Made by a program: the position numbers and the translations under genes. Positions 35,567-44,624 of a DNA stretch of 64,000 bases are shown here, in pieces. Positions within the stretch are counted from its first letter, which is position 1. The number at the start of each line of letters is the position of its first letter. Under the pieces are notes generated by a model. That model searched no databases. It had not been told where the DNA came from and was given only the letters and a program-made list of their open reading frames with translations. Origin of the DNA: Nocardioides sp. BGMRC 2183 (GTDB lineage: Bacteria; Actinomycetota; Actinomycetes; Propionibacteriales; Nocardioidaceae); NCBI GenBank assembly GCA_008123405.1, contig VSSA01000004.1, positions 62,001 to 126,000 on the forward strand, read 5' to 3'.

Positions 35567-36436
35567 TCAGACGCCGACCGGGTGCCAGACGGTCTTGTGC
35601 TCCAGGAAGGCGGTCATCGGCTCCAAGCCCGGCTCGATGCTCCAGTCGGGTTCGGCGGCCGGCGCGCGCCGTACCCGCTTCAGGTTGTCGGCTGCGGCGA
35701 CCTCGAGTTCGCCTGCCAGGTCGGGATGCCCGGCGACACCGACGAGGTCGATCGCGTTGACGTCCATGTGGCCGGCCAGCCACGGCCCCAGCACTGTCGC
35801 GTCACCGGTGAGGATGTTGACCACTCCGCCCGGTACGTCGGAGGTCGCCAGGACCTCGGCGAAGGTGACCGCCGGCAGCGGCCTGCCGTACGACGACACC
35901 ACCACCGCGACGTTGCCGCTGACCACGACCGGGGCCAGCGTGCTCACCAGGCCGAGCAGCGAGGACTCCTGCGGCGCCAGCGCGCCGACCACACCGGTCG
36001 GCTCGGGCGCGGTGTGGTTGAAGAACGGCCCGGCCACCGGGTTGGCGTTGCCGACGACCTGGGCGAGCTTGTCGGCCCAACCGGCGTACCAGACGAGGCG
36101 GTCGACGGCGGCGTCGACCTGCCCGCGGGCGGCTGCCGCGCCGAGTCCCTCGGACTGCCGGACGGCGTCCTCGAACTGAGGGCGACGGTCCTCCATCACC
36201 TCGGCGATCCGGTAGAGGATCTGACCGCGGTTGTAGGCGGTCCTCCCGGACCAGCCGCCGAATGCCTTGCGGGCGGCGACCACTGCGTCGCGGACGTCCT
36301 TGCGGGAGGCGAGCGAGGCGTTGGCCACGAACCGGCCCGCGGCGTCGGCCACCTCGTAGGAGTGGCCCGACTCCGAGCGGGGGAAGGCGCCGCCGATGTA
36401 GAGCTTGTAGGTCTTGCGCACGTCCAGGCGAGCCAT
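35567..36436 (-). CDS. Short aldehyde dehydrogenase paralogue without catalytic cysteine
   Basis: A 289-residue relative of the N-terminal, NAD-binding domain of aldehyde dehydrogenase (about residues 1-250), ending in a distinct tail (AFLEHKTVWHPVGV). Compared with the full enzyme next door, the NFP motif is replaced by PQES, the FTGS motif by LVGVAG, and both the general-base Glu (ELGGK) and the nucleophilic Cys region are missing because the protein stops before them. It therefore cannot oxidise aldehydes by the known mechanism. ATG 36434-36436 overlaps the stop of the full ALDH, so they are coupled. A regulatory or structural partner of that ALDH is a reasonable inference. Confidence 0.8.
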   Translation of the reverse strand: MARLDVRKTYKLYIGGAFPRSESGHSYEVADAAGRFVANASLASRKDVRDAVVAARKAFGGWSGRTAYNRGQILYRIAEVMEDRRPQFEDAVRQSEGLGAAAARGQVDAAVDRLVWYAGWADKLAQVVGNANPVAGPFFNHTAPEPTGVVGALAPQESSLLGLVSTLAPVVVSGNVAVVVSSYGRPLPAVTFAEVLATSDVPGGVVNILTGDATVLGPWLAGHMDVNAIDLVGVAGHPDLAGELEVAAADNLKRVRRAPAAEPDWSIEPGLEPMTAFLEHKTVWHPVGV

Positions 36437-37872
36437 CAGGCCTGGCCTCCCTTCAGGTACGCGGCCAGACCCTGGCGGCCGCCCTCGCGGCCGTATCCGG
36501 ACTCCTGGTAGCCGCCGAACGGGCTGGTCGGGTCGAACTTGTTGAACGTGTTGGCCCACACCACGCCGGCACGCAACCGGTCGGCCATATGCAGGATCCG
36601 CGAGCCCTTCTCGGTCCACACCCCGGCGGAGAGTCCGTAGGGGGTGTTGTTGGCCTTCTCGATCGCCTCCGACGGCGTCCGGAAGGTCAGCACCGAGAGG
36701 ACGGGTCCGAAGATCTCCTCGCGGGCGATCCGGTGCGCCTGGCTGACGCCGGTGAAGATCGTCGGCGGGAACCAGTAGCCCGACGCCGGCAGCTCGCAGT
36801 CCGGCGACCACCGCTCGGCGCCCTCGGCGTCCCCGATGCCGGAGAGCTCGGTGATCCTGGCCAGCTGTTCCGCGGAGTTGATCGCACCGATGTCGGTGTT
36901 CTTGTCCAACGGGTCCCCGACGCGCAGCGTCGCCATCCGGCGCTTGAGGCGGTGCAGGACCTCCTCGGCGACCGACTCCTGGACGAGCAGCCGCGAACCG
37001 GCGCAGCAGACATGGCCCTGGTTGAAGAAGATGCCGCTGACGATGCCCTCGACGGCCTGGTCGAGTGCGGCATCCTCGAAGACGATATTGGCCGCCTTGC
37101 CGCCGAGCTCGAGAGTGACCTTCTTGTCCGTCCCTGCGACCGCCCGGGCGATCGCCTTCCCGACGTCGGTGGAGCCGGTGAAGGCGACCTTGTCGACGTC
37201 CGGGTGCCCGACCAGCGCCTGACCGGTGCCGCCGGCGCCGGTGATGATGTTGACCACGCCCGCCGGGAGGTCGGCCTGCTGGCAGATCTCGGCGAAGAGG
37301 AGCGCGGTCAGCGGCGTGGTCTCGGCCGGCTTGAGCACCACCGTGTTGCCGCAGGCCAGCGCCGGGGCGACCTTCCAGGCCAGCATCAGCAACGGGAAGT
37401 TCCACGGGATCACCTGGCCGGCGACGCCCAAGGCTCGCGGGTTCGGGCCGAGCCCGGCGTAGTCGAGCTTGTCGGCCCACCCCGCGTGGTAGAAGAAGTG
37501 CGCCGCCACCGTCGGTACGTCGACGTCGCGGCTCTCCTTGATCGGCTTGCCGTTGTCGATCGACTCCAGGACGGCGAGCTCGCGGGCGCGCTCCTGCAGG
37601 ATCCGTGCGATCCGGAACAGGTACTTCGCCCGCTCCTTGCCGGGCATCCGCGACCAGGAGCGGAAGGCGCGTCGGGCCGCCTGGACCGCTGCGTCGACGT
37701 CGGCCTCGTCGGCCTCGGCGATCTCCGCGAGGGTCTCCTCGGTGGCGGGGTTGATCGTCTTGAACGCGGCGCCGTTGCCGTCCACGAACGCGCCGTCGAC
37801 GAAGAGCCCGTAGGAGGGCTTGATGTCGACGATGCTGCGCGACTCGGGCGCCGGAGCGTACTCGAAAGCCAT
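36436..37872 (-). CDS. Aldehyde dehydrogenase (deoxyribose pathway)
   Basis: A 478-residue NAD(P)-dependent aldehyde dehydrogenase with all catalytic parts: [32 protein letters not shown], the general-base Glu in [11 protein letters not shown] and the nucleophile in [11 protein letters not shown] (two adjacent cysteines). In the chain of deoC and the short paralogue, the likely substrate is acetaldehyde released by DeoC from deoxyribose-5-phosphate, giving acetate. ATG 37872 is 13 bp after the deoC stop. Confidence 0.9.
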   Translation of the reverse strand: MAFEYAPAPESRSIVDIKPSYGLFVDGAFVDGNGAAFKTINPATEETLAEIAEADEADVDAAVQAARRAFRSWSRMPGKERAKYLFRIARILQERARELAVLESIDNGKPIKESRDVDVPTVAAHFFYHAGWADKLDYAGLGPNPRALGVAGQVIPWNFPLLMLAWKVAPALACGNTVVLKPAETTPLTALLFAEICQQADLPAGVVNIITGAGGTGQALVGHPDVDKVAFTGSTDVGKAIARAVAGTDKKVTLELGGKAANIVFEDAALDQAVEGIVSGIFFNQGHVCCAGSRLLVQESVAEEVLHRLKRRMATLRVGDPLDKNTDIGAINSAEQLARITELSGIGDAEGAERWSPDCELPASGYWFPPTIFTGVSQAHRIAREEIFGPVLSVLTFRTPSEAIEKANNTPYGLSAGVWTEKGSRILHMADRLRAGVVWANTFNKFDPTSPFGGYQESGYGREGGRQGLAAYLKGGQA

Positions 37873-37885
37873 GACCGTCCTCTCC

Positions 37886-38869
37886 TCAGTCGAGGGTGAA
37901 GTAGTCGGGGCCGCTGTAGCGGCCGGTGGTCAGCTTGGTGCGCTGCATCAGCAGGTCGTTGAGCAGCGTGGAGGCGCCGAACCGGAACCAGTCCGGCGTG
38001 AGCCAGTCGTCGCCGGCGACCTCGTTGACCATCACCAGGTATTTGATGGCGTCCTTGGCGGTGCGGATCCCACCGGCGGGCTTCACCCCGATCTGGACCC
38101 CGGTCGCCTCCCGGAAGTCGCGTACGGCCTCGAGCATCACCAGGGTGACCGGCAGGGTGGCGGCCGGCTGCACCTTCCCGGTGGAGGTCTTGATGAAGTC
38201 GGCGCCGGCCAGCATCGCCAGCCAGGAGACCCGCCGCACGTTGTCGTAGGTCTGCAGCTCGCCGGTCTCGAAGATCACCTTCAGGTGAGCGTGGCTGCCG
38301 TCGGGGCGCTGGCAGGCCTCCTTGACGGCGACGATCTCGTCGAAGACCTGTTGATAGCGCCCAGCCAGGAAGGCTCCCCGATCGATCACCATGTCGATCT
38401 CGTCGGCGCCGGCCTCGACGGCGTCGCGGGTGTCGGCCAGCTTGATGTCCAGTGCCGCCCGGCCACTGGGGAAGGCGGTGGCCACCGCTGCCACGTTGAC
38501 CGCGTCGCCGACCACGCTCTTCACCTCGGCCACCATGTCGCCGTAGACACAGACCGCGGCGACACTCGGGCAGGACGGGTCGGACGGGTCCGGACGCAGC
38601 GCCTTGGCGGCCAGTGCCCGGACCTTGCCGGGGGTGTCCTGACCCTCCAGCGTGGTCAGGTCGACCATCCGGATGGCCAGGTCGAGCGCCCATTCCTTGG
38701 CGGTCGTCTTGATCGAGCGGGTGCCGAGTGCGGCGGCACGGGCCTCCGCGCCGACCTGGTCCACACCGGGCAGACCGTGCAGGAAGCGGCGCAGCGCTCT
38801 CTCGTCCTTGGTGACCTCGGAGTACGACGCGAGCCCGGCGGCAGGGTCGGTCGGTGCGGTGGTCGGCAT
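37886..38869 (-). CDS. deoC: Deoxyribose-phosphate aldolase
   Basis: A 327-residue class I aldolase that cleaves 2-deoxyribose-5-phosphate to glyceraldehyde-3-phosphate and acetaldehyde. The Schiff-base Lys is in ADFIKTSTGK, the proton-relay Lys in GVKPAGGIRTA, and AVCVYGDMV and EIDMVIDRGAFLAG are the earlier strands. The length matches the longer actinobacterial/eukaryotic type. It is the first gene of deoC-ALDH-short ALDH on the minus strand; its upstream region carries a 12-bp minisatellite. Confidence 0.95.
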   Translation of the reverse strand: MPTTAPTDPAAGLASYSEVTKDERALRRFLHGLPGVDQVGAEARAAALGTRSIKTTAKEWALDLAIRMVDLTTLEGQDTPGKVRALAAKALRPDPSDPSCPSVAAVCVYGDMVAEVKSVVGDAVNVAAVATAFPSGRAALDIKLADTRDAVEAGADEIDMVIDRGAFLAGRYQQVFDEIVAVKEACQRPDGSHAHLKVIFETGELQTYDNVRRVSWLAMLAGADFIKTSTGKVQPAATLPVTLVMLEAVRDFREATGVQIGVKPAGGIRTAKDAIKYLVMVNEVAGDDWLTPDWFRFGASTLLNDLLMQRTKLTTGRYSGPDYFTLD

Positions 38870-38930
38870 CAGCCCAGCATAGAGTCGCGGTGCGCACAGG
38901 GCGAAGGGAACCAGGGCCGCCCCGAACGTG

Positions 38931-39096
38931 CCCGTGACCGGCTTGTGATGAGCCCGTGACCAGGCCCGTAACCGGGTCGGTGACCAGGCCCGTGACCAGG
39001 CCCGTGACCAGGCCCGTGACCAGGCCCGTGACCAGGCCCGTGACCAGGCCCGTGACCAGGCCCGTGACCAGGCCCGTGACCGGGCCCGTGGTCGAG
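38931..39096. repeat. 12-bp minisatellite (CCCGTGACCAGG)n upstream of deoC
   Basis: Twelve units in phase from 38953 to 39096; eight are exact CCCGTGACCAGG, seven of them consecutive (38989-39072). The outer units carry a few changes (for example CCCGTAACCGGG), and one more degenerate unit lies at 38931-38942. The array fills the 235-bp gap between the mutase stop and the deoC start and so lies in the deoC upstream region. Confidence 0.92.
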
Positions 39097-39104
39097 CGGC
39101 GTGG

Positions 39105-40790
39105 TCAGCCCTCCAGCCCGGCCGCGGCCGCGATGTCGGTGCGCAGCGCGGCCAGCCGTTCGGCGGCCTCGGCACGCGCCGCCGGCAGGTCGTCGCGCGT
39201 GCGATCCTCCATCGGGACGACCGCCTCCAGATAGCACTTGATCTTCGGCTCGGTGCCGCTCGGCCGGACGATCACCCGGCTGCCGTCGGCAGTGACGTAG
39301 CGCAGGCCGTCGGTCGGCGGGAGGTCGTCGCTGCCGGCGCTCAGGTCGTCGGCCCGGTCGATCGCGGCCCCGCCCAACTCGCGCGGGGCGGCGGAGCGGA
39401 GCCGCTGCATGGCCGCACCGATGGTGGCGAGGTCCTCGACCCGCACCGAGAGCTGGTCGGTGGCGTGCAGGCCGTGGGCCAACGCGATGTCGTCGAGCAG
39501 GTCGAGCAGGGTGCGGCCGTCCGCCTTCGCCTCGGCGGCGATCTCGGCGAGCAGCAGGGCTGCGGAGACGCCGTCCTTGTCGGCCACGTGGGCCGGGTCG
39601 ACGCAGTAGCCGAGTGCCTCCTCGTAGCCGAAGACCAGGTCGCGCAGGCGCCCGATCCACTTGAAGCCGGTCAGCGTCTCGACCGAGCGCTGACCGTACG
39701 CCGCGGCCTGCTTCGCCAACAGCGAGGAGGAGACGATGGAGGTGGCGTAGGTGCCGGTGCGCCCGGCCCGCAGCAGGTGATCGGCGAGCAGTGCGCCCAC
39801 CTCGTCGCCGCGCAGCATCCGCCAGCCGTCCCGAGTGGCGACCGCCGCCGCGCATCTGTCTGCATCCGGGTCGTTGGCGAGCACCAGGTCGGCCTGGGCC
39901 GAGGCGGCCAGCTCCAAGGCCAGGTCCATGGCGCCCGGCTCCTCGGGGTTGGGGAACGCGACCGTGGGGAACGCGGCGTCCGGCTCCTCCTGGGCACGCA
40001 CGACCTGGACCGACTCGAAGCCCGCGGTCTCCAGGACCTGCAGCAACGGGGCCGCCCCCACCCCGTGCAGGGGGGTGTAGACGATCCGCAGATCACGCGG
40101 GCCGTCCCCGGCCAGGCCGGCGACCGTGTCGAGATAGCTGTCCACAACCTCCTCGCCGAGCACCTCGCCACCGGTCTCAGTCGGGTCGACACGTCGCACC
40201 GTCCCCAGATGTCCGATGGCCTGGATCCGGGAGGCGATCTCGCTGTCAGCAGGCGGCACGATCTGCGAGCCGTCACCCAGGTAGACCTTGTAGCCGTTGT
40301 CCTGCGGCGGGTTGTGGCTCGCGGTCACCATCACCCCGGCCACCGCCCCGCGCTCGCGGATGGCGTAGGCCAGCACCGGTGTCGGCAGCGGGCGGGGAAG
40401 CAGCAGGGGACGCAGCCCCGCGCCGGCCATCACCTCCGCCGTGTCACGTGCGAAGACCTCGGAGTTGCGGCGGGCGTCGTACCCGATGACGACGGGGCTG
40501 CCGGGTGCCGCACCGTTGTCCACCAGGTACGACGCCAGGCCGGCCGCCGCACGGATCACGACGACCCGGTTCATCCGGTTGGGTCCAGCGCCCAGCGTGC
40601 CGCGCAGCCCGGCGGTGCCGAACTCGAGGGTGCCGTGGAACCGGTCGGCGAGATCGGCCGCCGCGTCGGCGGAGCCCTCCTCGACCGCGGCCAGCGCCAG
40701 CTCGAGCTCGGCTCGGGTCTCCGGATCGGGGTCCTCCTCGACCCAGCTCTGCGCACGGGTCACCAACACATCGACGTCGGGGCTCACCAT
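39105..40790 (-). CDS. Phospho-sugar mutase (phosphoglucomutase/phosphomannomutase/phosphopentomutase type)
   Basis: A 561-residue alpha-D-phosphohexomutase. The catalytic phosphoserine loop is TASHNPPQDNGYKVY, the Mg site is NDPDADRCAAA, the sugar loop is GYEEALGYCV and the phosphate loop is RPSGTEPKIKCYLE. It lies in the nucleoside region, so it probably converts (deoxy)ribose-1-phosphate to the 5-phosphate, a role known for this size class, but hexose activity is possible. I chose ATG 40790 because TAGCGT stands 8 nt before it (leaderless). GTG 40823, which overlaps the aldo/keto reductase stop, is an alternative. Confidence 0.88.
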   Translation of the reverse strand: MVSPDVDVLVTRAQSWVEEDPDPETRAELELALAAVEEGSADAAADLADRFHGTLEFGTAGLRGTLGAGPNRMNRVVVIRAAAGLASYLVDNGAAPGSPVVIGYDARRNSEVFARDTAEVMAGAGLRPLLLPRPLPTPVLAYAIRERGAVAGVMVTASHNPPQDNGYKVYLGDGSQIVPPADSEIASRIQAIGHLGTVRRVDPTETGGEVLGEEVVDSYLDTVAGLAGDGPRDLRIVYTPLHGVGAAPLLQVLETAGFESVQVVRAQEEPDAAFPTVAFPNPEEPGAMDLALELAASAQADLVLANDPDADRCAAAVATRDGWRMLRGDEVGALLADHLLRAGRTGTYATSIVSSSLLAKQAAAYGQRSVETLTGFKWIGRLRDLVFGYEEALGYCVDPAHVADKDGVSAALLLAEIAAEAKADGRTLLDLLDDIALAHGLHATDQLSVRVEDLATIGAAMQRLRSAAPRELGGAAIDRADDLSAGSDDLPPTDGLRYVTADGSRVIVRPSGTEPKIKCYLEAVVPMEDRTRDDLPAARAEAAERLAALRTDIAAAAGLEG

Positions 40791-40819
40791 GGACGCCAAC
40801 GCTAGGGCATCCCCGAGAC

Positions 40820-41842
<1,023 letters not shown>

Positions 41843-41857
41843 GGCTCCAGGGAACAG

Positions 41858-41879
41858 CCTGGAGCGCGCTCCAGGTCAA
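41858..41879 (-). promoter_or_regulatory. MerR operator/promoter of the aldo/keto reductase
   Basis: The perfect dyad CCTGGAGCGCGCTCCAGG (41858-41875) follows a -35 TTGACC (minus strand, 41879-41874), giving the long-spacer geometry of MerR-activated promoters. The -35 overlaps the merR stop codon. A near-identical copy lies at 42287-42308. Confidence 0.75.
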
Positions 41880-42271
41880 GCGCTGTGCGAGATCCGTTCC
41901 AGGCGGTCGGTGTAGATGCCGATCTTGTGGTCGATGGCGCCGAGGTGGGCGGTCACCTCGGCGAGCTGGTGGAGCACCGTCTCCCGATGAGCACGGAGCA
42001 GAGCGAGGCGCTCCTCCTCGTTGCCGTCCCCGGCCCGGACCAGGGCGGCGTAGCGGTGCACGTCGCGAATCGGCATTCCGGTCGACCGGAGCCGGGTGAT
42101 CAGCTCGATCCACCGCAGGTCCTGGGGCTGGTAGCGACGGTGACCGCTGTTGGAGCGGGGCACCGCGCGCAGTAGCAGTCCGTCACGTTCGTAGTACCGC
42201 AGCGTGTCCACCGACAGGCCGAGCCGGTCGGCCGCCTCGGCGATCGTCGCGCCGGTGGGTGTGGAAGGCAT
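41876..42271 (-). CDS. MerR-family transcriptional regulator
   Basis: A 131-residue regulator. The winged helix-turn-helix is at residues 8-75 (TIAEAADRLGLSVDTLRYYERDG in outline, then SGHRRYQPQDL), followed by the dimerisation coiled coil (about residues 80-118). It has no cysteine set for metal or 2Fe-2S sensing, so it belongs to the AdhR-like group that responds to electrophiles or organic ligands. It lies directly upstream of the aldo/keto reductase, and the same dyad occurs before both genes, so autoregulation and activation of the reductase are likely. Confidence 0.9.
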   Translation of the reverse strand: MPSTPTGATIAEAADRLGLSVDTLRYYERDGLLLRAVPRSNSGHRRYQPQDLRWIELITRLRSTGMPIRDVHRYAALVRAGDGNEEERLALLRAHRETVLHQLAEVTAHLGAIDHKIGIYTDRLERISHSA

Positions 42272-42286
42272 GGGTCGATCCTCCCT

Positions 42287-42308
42287 CCTGGAGTGCGCTC
42301 CAGGTCAA
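42287..42308 (-). promoter_or_regulatory. MerR operator/promoter of merR
   Basis: CCTGGAGTGCGCTCCAGG (42287-42304) with TTGACC at 42308-42303 on the minus strand repeats the operator in front of the aldo/keto reductase with one base different. The merR Shine-Dalgarno (GGAGG) lies just downstream. Confidence 0.75.
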
Positions 42309-42346
42309 GGGCCGCGGTCGGGCGCAGCGCCGAGTACCTGGGCAGG

Positions 42347-42817
42347 ATGGTGCCCATGCACGCGCGCTACCGCTTCGCCGAGAGCTGGGAGGTGCCCGGT
42401 TCCCCGGAGGCGGTGGCTGCGGTGCTGGTCGATGTCGAGCAGTACCCCACGTGGTGGCCCCAGGTGCTGGCGGTGGCGCGGATTGACGACGACCATGCCC
42501 GACTGCTCTGTCGCTCGACCCTGCCCTACACGTTGGACCTGGTTCTCGGGCGGGTGCACGACGGCCTCCCACAGCTCGAGGTCAGCCTGACCGGCGACCT
42601 GGCCGGGTGGGTGCGCTGGCGCCTGACAGCGACGCCGGACGGCGGCACGCGGATGGAGCTGGAGCAGGAGGTGACGGTCGGTGGCGTGCTCGCGCTGGTC
42701 TCGTGGCCGGCCCGTCCGGTGCTCCGGTGGAACCATCGTCGGATGATGGCGGGGTGTCGCGACGGTCTGGTCGCCCGGGTCAACGGGCGTCGGCGCCCGC
42801 CCGCTGCTGGGCGATGA
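42347..42817 (+). CDS. SRPBCC / polyketide cyclase-like lipid-binding protein
   Basis: A 156-residue START/Bet v1-fold protein. The N-terminus AESWEVPGSPEAVAAVLVDVEQYPTWWP is the classic SRPBCC opening, and the C-terminal helix with WNHRRMMAGC closes the cavity. Family members bind hydrophobic ligands or act as cyclases; no catalytic role is evident. ATG 42347, GTG 42350 and ATG 42356 are all possible starts; none has a strong ribosome site. Its 3' end overlaps the convergent SDR gene by 38 bp. Confidence 0.75.
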   Translation: MVPMHARYRFAESWEVPGSPEAVAAVLVDVEQYPTWWPQVLAVARIDDDHARLLCRSTLPYTLDLVLGRVHDGLPQLEVSLTGDLAGWVRWRLTATPDGGTRMELEQEVTVGGVLALVSWPARPVLRWNHRRMMAGCRDGLVARVNGRRRPPAAGR

Positions 42818-43664
42818 ACTTCGTCGCCATCCGGTTGACGAACCCCGGCGAGAGACGCCCGAGGCGCCACGCCACCCGGGCCTGCACCGGCTCGACCACG
42901 AACGGCTCGTCGGCCGCGACCCCCGCGAGCACCCGCGCGGCGAGGCGGTCGGGGTCGACCGGTCGCTTCACCCCCTGGCCCTCCAGGTAGTAGTCGCGAC
43001 CTCTGAAATCGCCGATCTCCCCCTTGTCCAGGATCGGGGTGTCGACCGCAGCGGGACACACCACGCTCACCCCGACGCCGTACGCCGCTGCCTCGGTGCG
43101 CAGCGCCAGTGACAACCCGACCACCGCGTGCTTGGTGGTCACGTACGACGTCATCAGGCCGGCCGCCATCAGCCCACCCATCGACGCGGTGTTGACGATG
43201 TGGCCACCGCCGGCAGCGATCATCCGCGGGTAGGCCGCGTGGACTCCGTGCACCACGCCGCGGACGTTGACGTCGATGATCGCGTTCCACTGCGCCAGGG
43301 TGAGGTCCTCGGTGTTGCCGAGGAAGGTGATCCCGGCGTTGTTGAAGAGCAGGTCGATCCGTCCGTGGTCCTCGACGACCGCTGCCACCGCGGCTGCCAC
43401 CGCCTCGGCATCGGTCACGTCGACCTGAGCTGGGTGGGCGGTGCCGGGGCCGGCGACAGCAGCGCAGAGGCGGGTGGCGGCGTCCAGGTCGAGGTCGGCG
43501 CAGGTCACGTGTGCTCCGGCCGCGACGAGGGCCCGGGTGAGGGCGGCGCCGATCCCGGAGCCGCCGCCGGTGACCAGGGCCGAGCGGCCGGCGAAGTGGC
43601 CGGTGAAGGCCCCGGAAGCGGCGTTGGCGCGGGCGCCGTGGGGGCCCCGGCGGGCGCGACTCAC
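42780..43664 (-). CDS. SDR-family oxidoreductase
   Basis: A 294-residue classical short-chain dehydrogenase. The cofactor motif is GGGSGIGAA (TGxxxGxG), NNAG is present, the catalytic Ser is in NTASMGG, and the YxxxK motif reads YVTTKHA. A C-terminal extension (about residues 235-294) with VEPVQARVAWRL is typical of the larger actinobacterial SDRs acting on steroid- or alcohol-like substrates. GTG 43664 overlaps the stop of the upstream SDR, so they are coupled. Confidence 0.88.
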   Translation of the reverse strand: MSRARRGPHGARANAASGAFTGHFAGRSALVTGGGSGIGAALTRALVAAGAHVTCADLDLDAATRLCAAVAGPGTAHPAQVDVTDAEAVAAAVAAVVEDHGRIDLLFNNAGITFLGNTEDLTLAQWNAIIDVNVRGVVHGVHAAYPRMIAAGGGHIVNTASMGGLMAAGLMTSYVTTKHAVVGLSLALRTEAAAYGVGVSVVCPAAVDTPILDKGEIGDFRGRDYYLEGQGVKRPVDPDRLAARVLAGVAADEPFVVEPVQARVAWRLGRLSPGFVNRMATKFIAQQRAGADAR

Positions 43665-44488
43665 CCGAACGCCTTCGCGACCAGGCCGACCAGGTCCGGA
43701 TAGCGCTGCAGGTGCGCGCCACCGTTGATGTCGATGGTCTCGCCGGTGATCCAAGTGGACTCGGGCGAGAGCAGGAACCGGCAGAGCGCGCCGATCTCGG
43801 CGGGTTCGCCGGGGCGGCCCAGGGGCGTGTTGGCGACGTACTCCTCACGGACGCCGGGGATCTCCATCGCCGGCGCGGTGAGTGGGGTGACCACCAGACC
43901 TGGCGCGACGGCGTTGACCCGGATCCGACGCGGCCCGAGCTCCAGCGCGGCCACTTCGGTGAGGGCGACCACGCCCGCTTTGGCGGCGCAGTAGGCGGCC
44001 AGTCCGGTCCCGGGCTGGCGGGCGTTGAGGGAGCTCAAGGTGAGCAGTGCGCCGCCGTCCGCGATACGTCGTCCGGCGTGCTTGAGGACCAGGAACGACC
44101 CGGTCAGGCAGACGTCGACGACCCGACGCCACTCGGCGGCGTCGTGGTCGAGGACCGGAGCGAGCGTGCTCACCCCGGCGCAGTTGACCGCTCCGTGGAA
44201 CCCACCGTGGGCGCGCACCACCTCGTCGAAGAGCGCGGCGACCGACTCCTCGTCGGTCACGTCGACAGCGACGCTGGCGTGCGGGCCGACGCTGCCGGCC
44301 AGCGCGTCCAAGCCCTGCGCGGCGCGCGTCGCGCCCTCCTCGTCCAGGTCGGCGACGACCACGCGGTGACCGCCTGTCGCGAGGGCATGGGCGGTGGCCA
44401 GACCGAGACCGGAGGCCCCACCGATCACGACGCTGACCGGGGGAGTGTCGGCGCCCTCCCTCGACCCGTTCCGGACATCCTCGACCAT
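43661..44488 (-). CDS. SDR-family oxidoreductase (coupled to neighbouring SDR)
   Basis: A 275-residue short-chain dehydrogenase/reductase. The nucleotide motif is GGASGLGLA, with NCAG, catalytic Ser in TLSSLNAR, YCAAK as the YxxxK motif, and the family C-terminal GETIDINGG. AAGGAG lies before ATG 44488. It is divergent from the FMO gene across a 136-bp region with TGACA/TGTCA palindromes, and probably oxidises an alcohol to the ketone used by the FMO; that pathway order is inferred. Confidence 0.9.
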   Translation of the reverse strand: MVEDVRNGSREGADTPPVSVVIGGASGLGLATAHALATGGHRVVVADLDEEGATRAAQGLDALAGSVGPHASVAVDVTDEESVAALFDEVVRAHGGFHGAVNCAGVSTLAPVLDHDAAEWRRVVDVCLTGSFLVLKHAGRRIADGGALLTLSSLNARQPGTGLAAYCAAKAGVVALTEVAALELGPRRIRVNAVAPGLVVTPLTAPAMEIPGVREEYVANTPLGRPGEPAEIGALCRFLLSPESTWITGETIDINGGAHLQRYPDLVGLVAKAFG

Positions 44489-44525
44489 GACGCAGCTCCT
44501 TGGTTTGACGACTGTCAGAGATCAT

Positions 44526-44566
44526 TGACATGTGTCAGATCAGGCGCCTAACGTGACGGGTGTCAC
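44526..44566. promoter_or_regulatory. Operator pair between the SDR and FMO genes
   Basis: TGACATGTGTCA (44526-44537, 5-bp arms) and GTGACGGGTGTCAC (44553-44566, GTGAC arms) lie in the shared upstream region, plus a looser TGTCA-N8-TGACA across 44513-44530. They are likely binding sites for the TetR protein encoded at 46013. Confidence 0.55.
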
Positions 44567-44624
44567 AGTCACCTGTCAAGGGTCGGACCGCGTCAGGCGA
44601 GAGGCCCGGCCGGAGGAGTCGCTC

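Noticed and set aside
38956-39234. ORF across the 12-bp minisatellite (RPVT repeats)
   Set aside because: The open frame is a consequence of the 12-bp period; it continues antisense into the mutase gene and has no ribosome site.
42347-42355. Control of the SRPBCC gene by the divergent MerR operator at 42287
   Set aside because: The MerR -35 and dyad are oriented toward merR; no -10 on the plus strand at the right distance was found.
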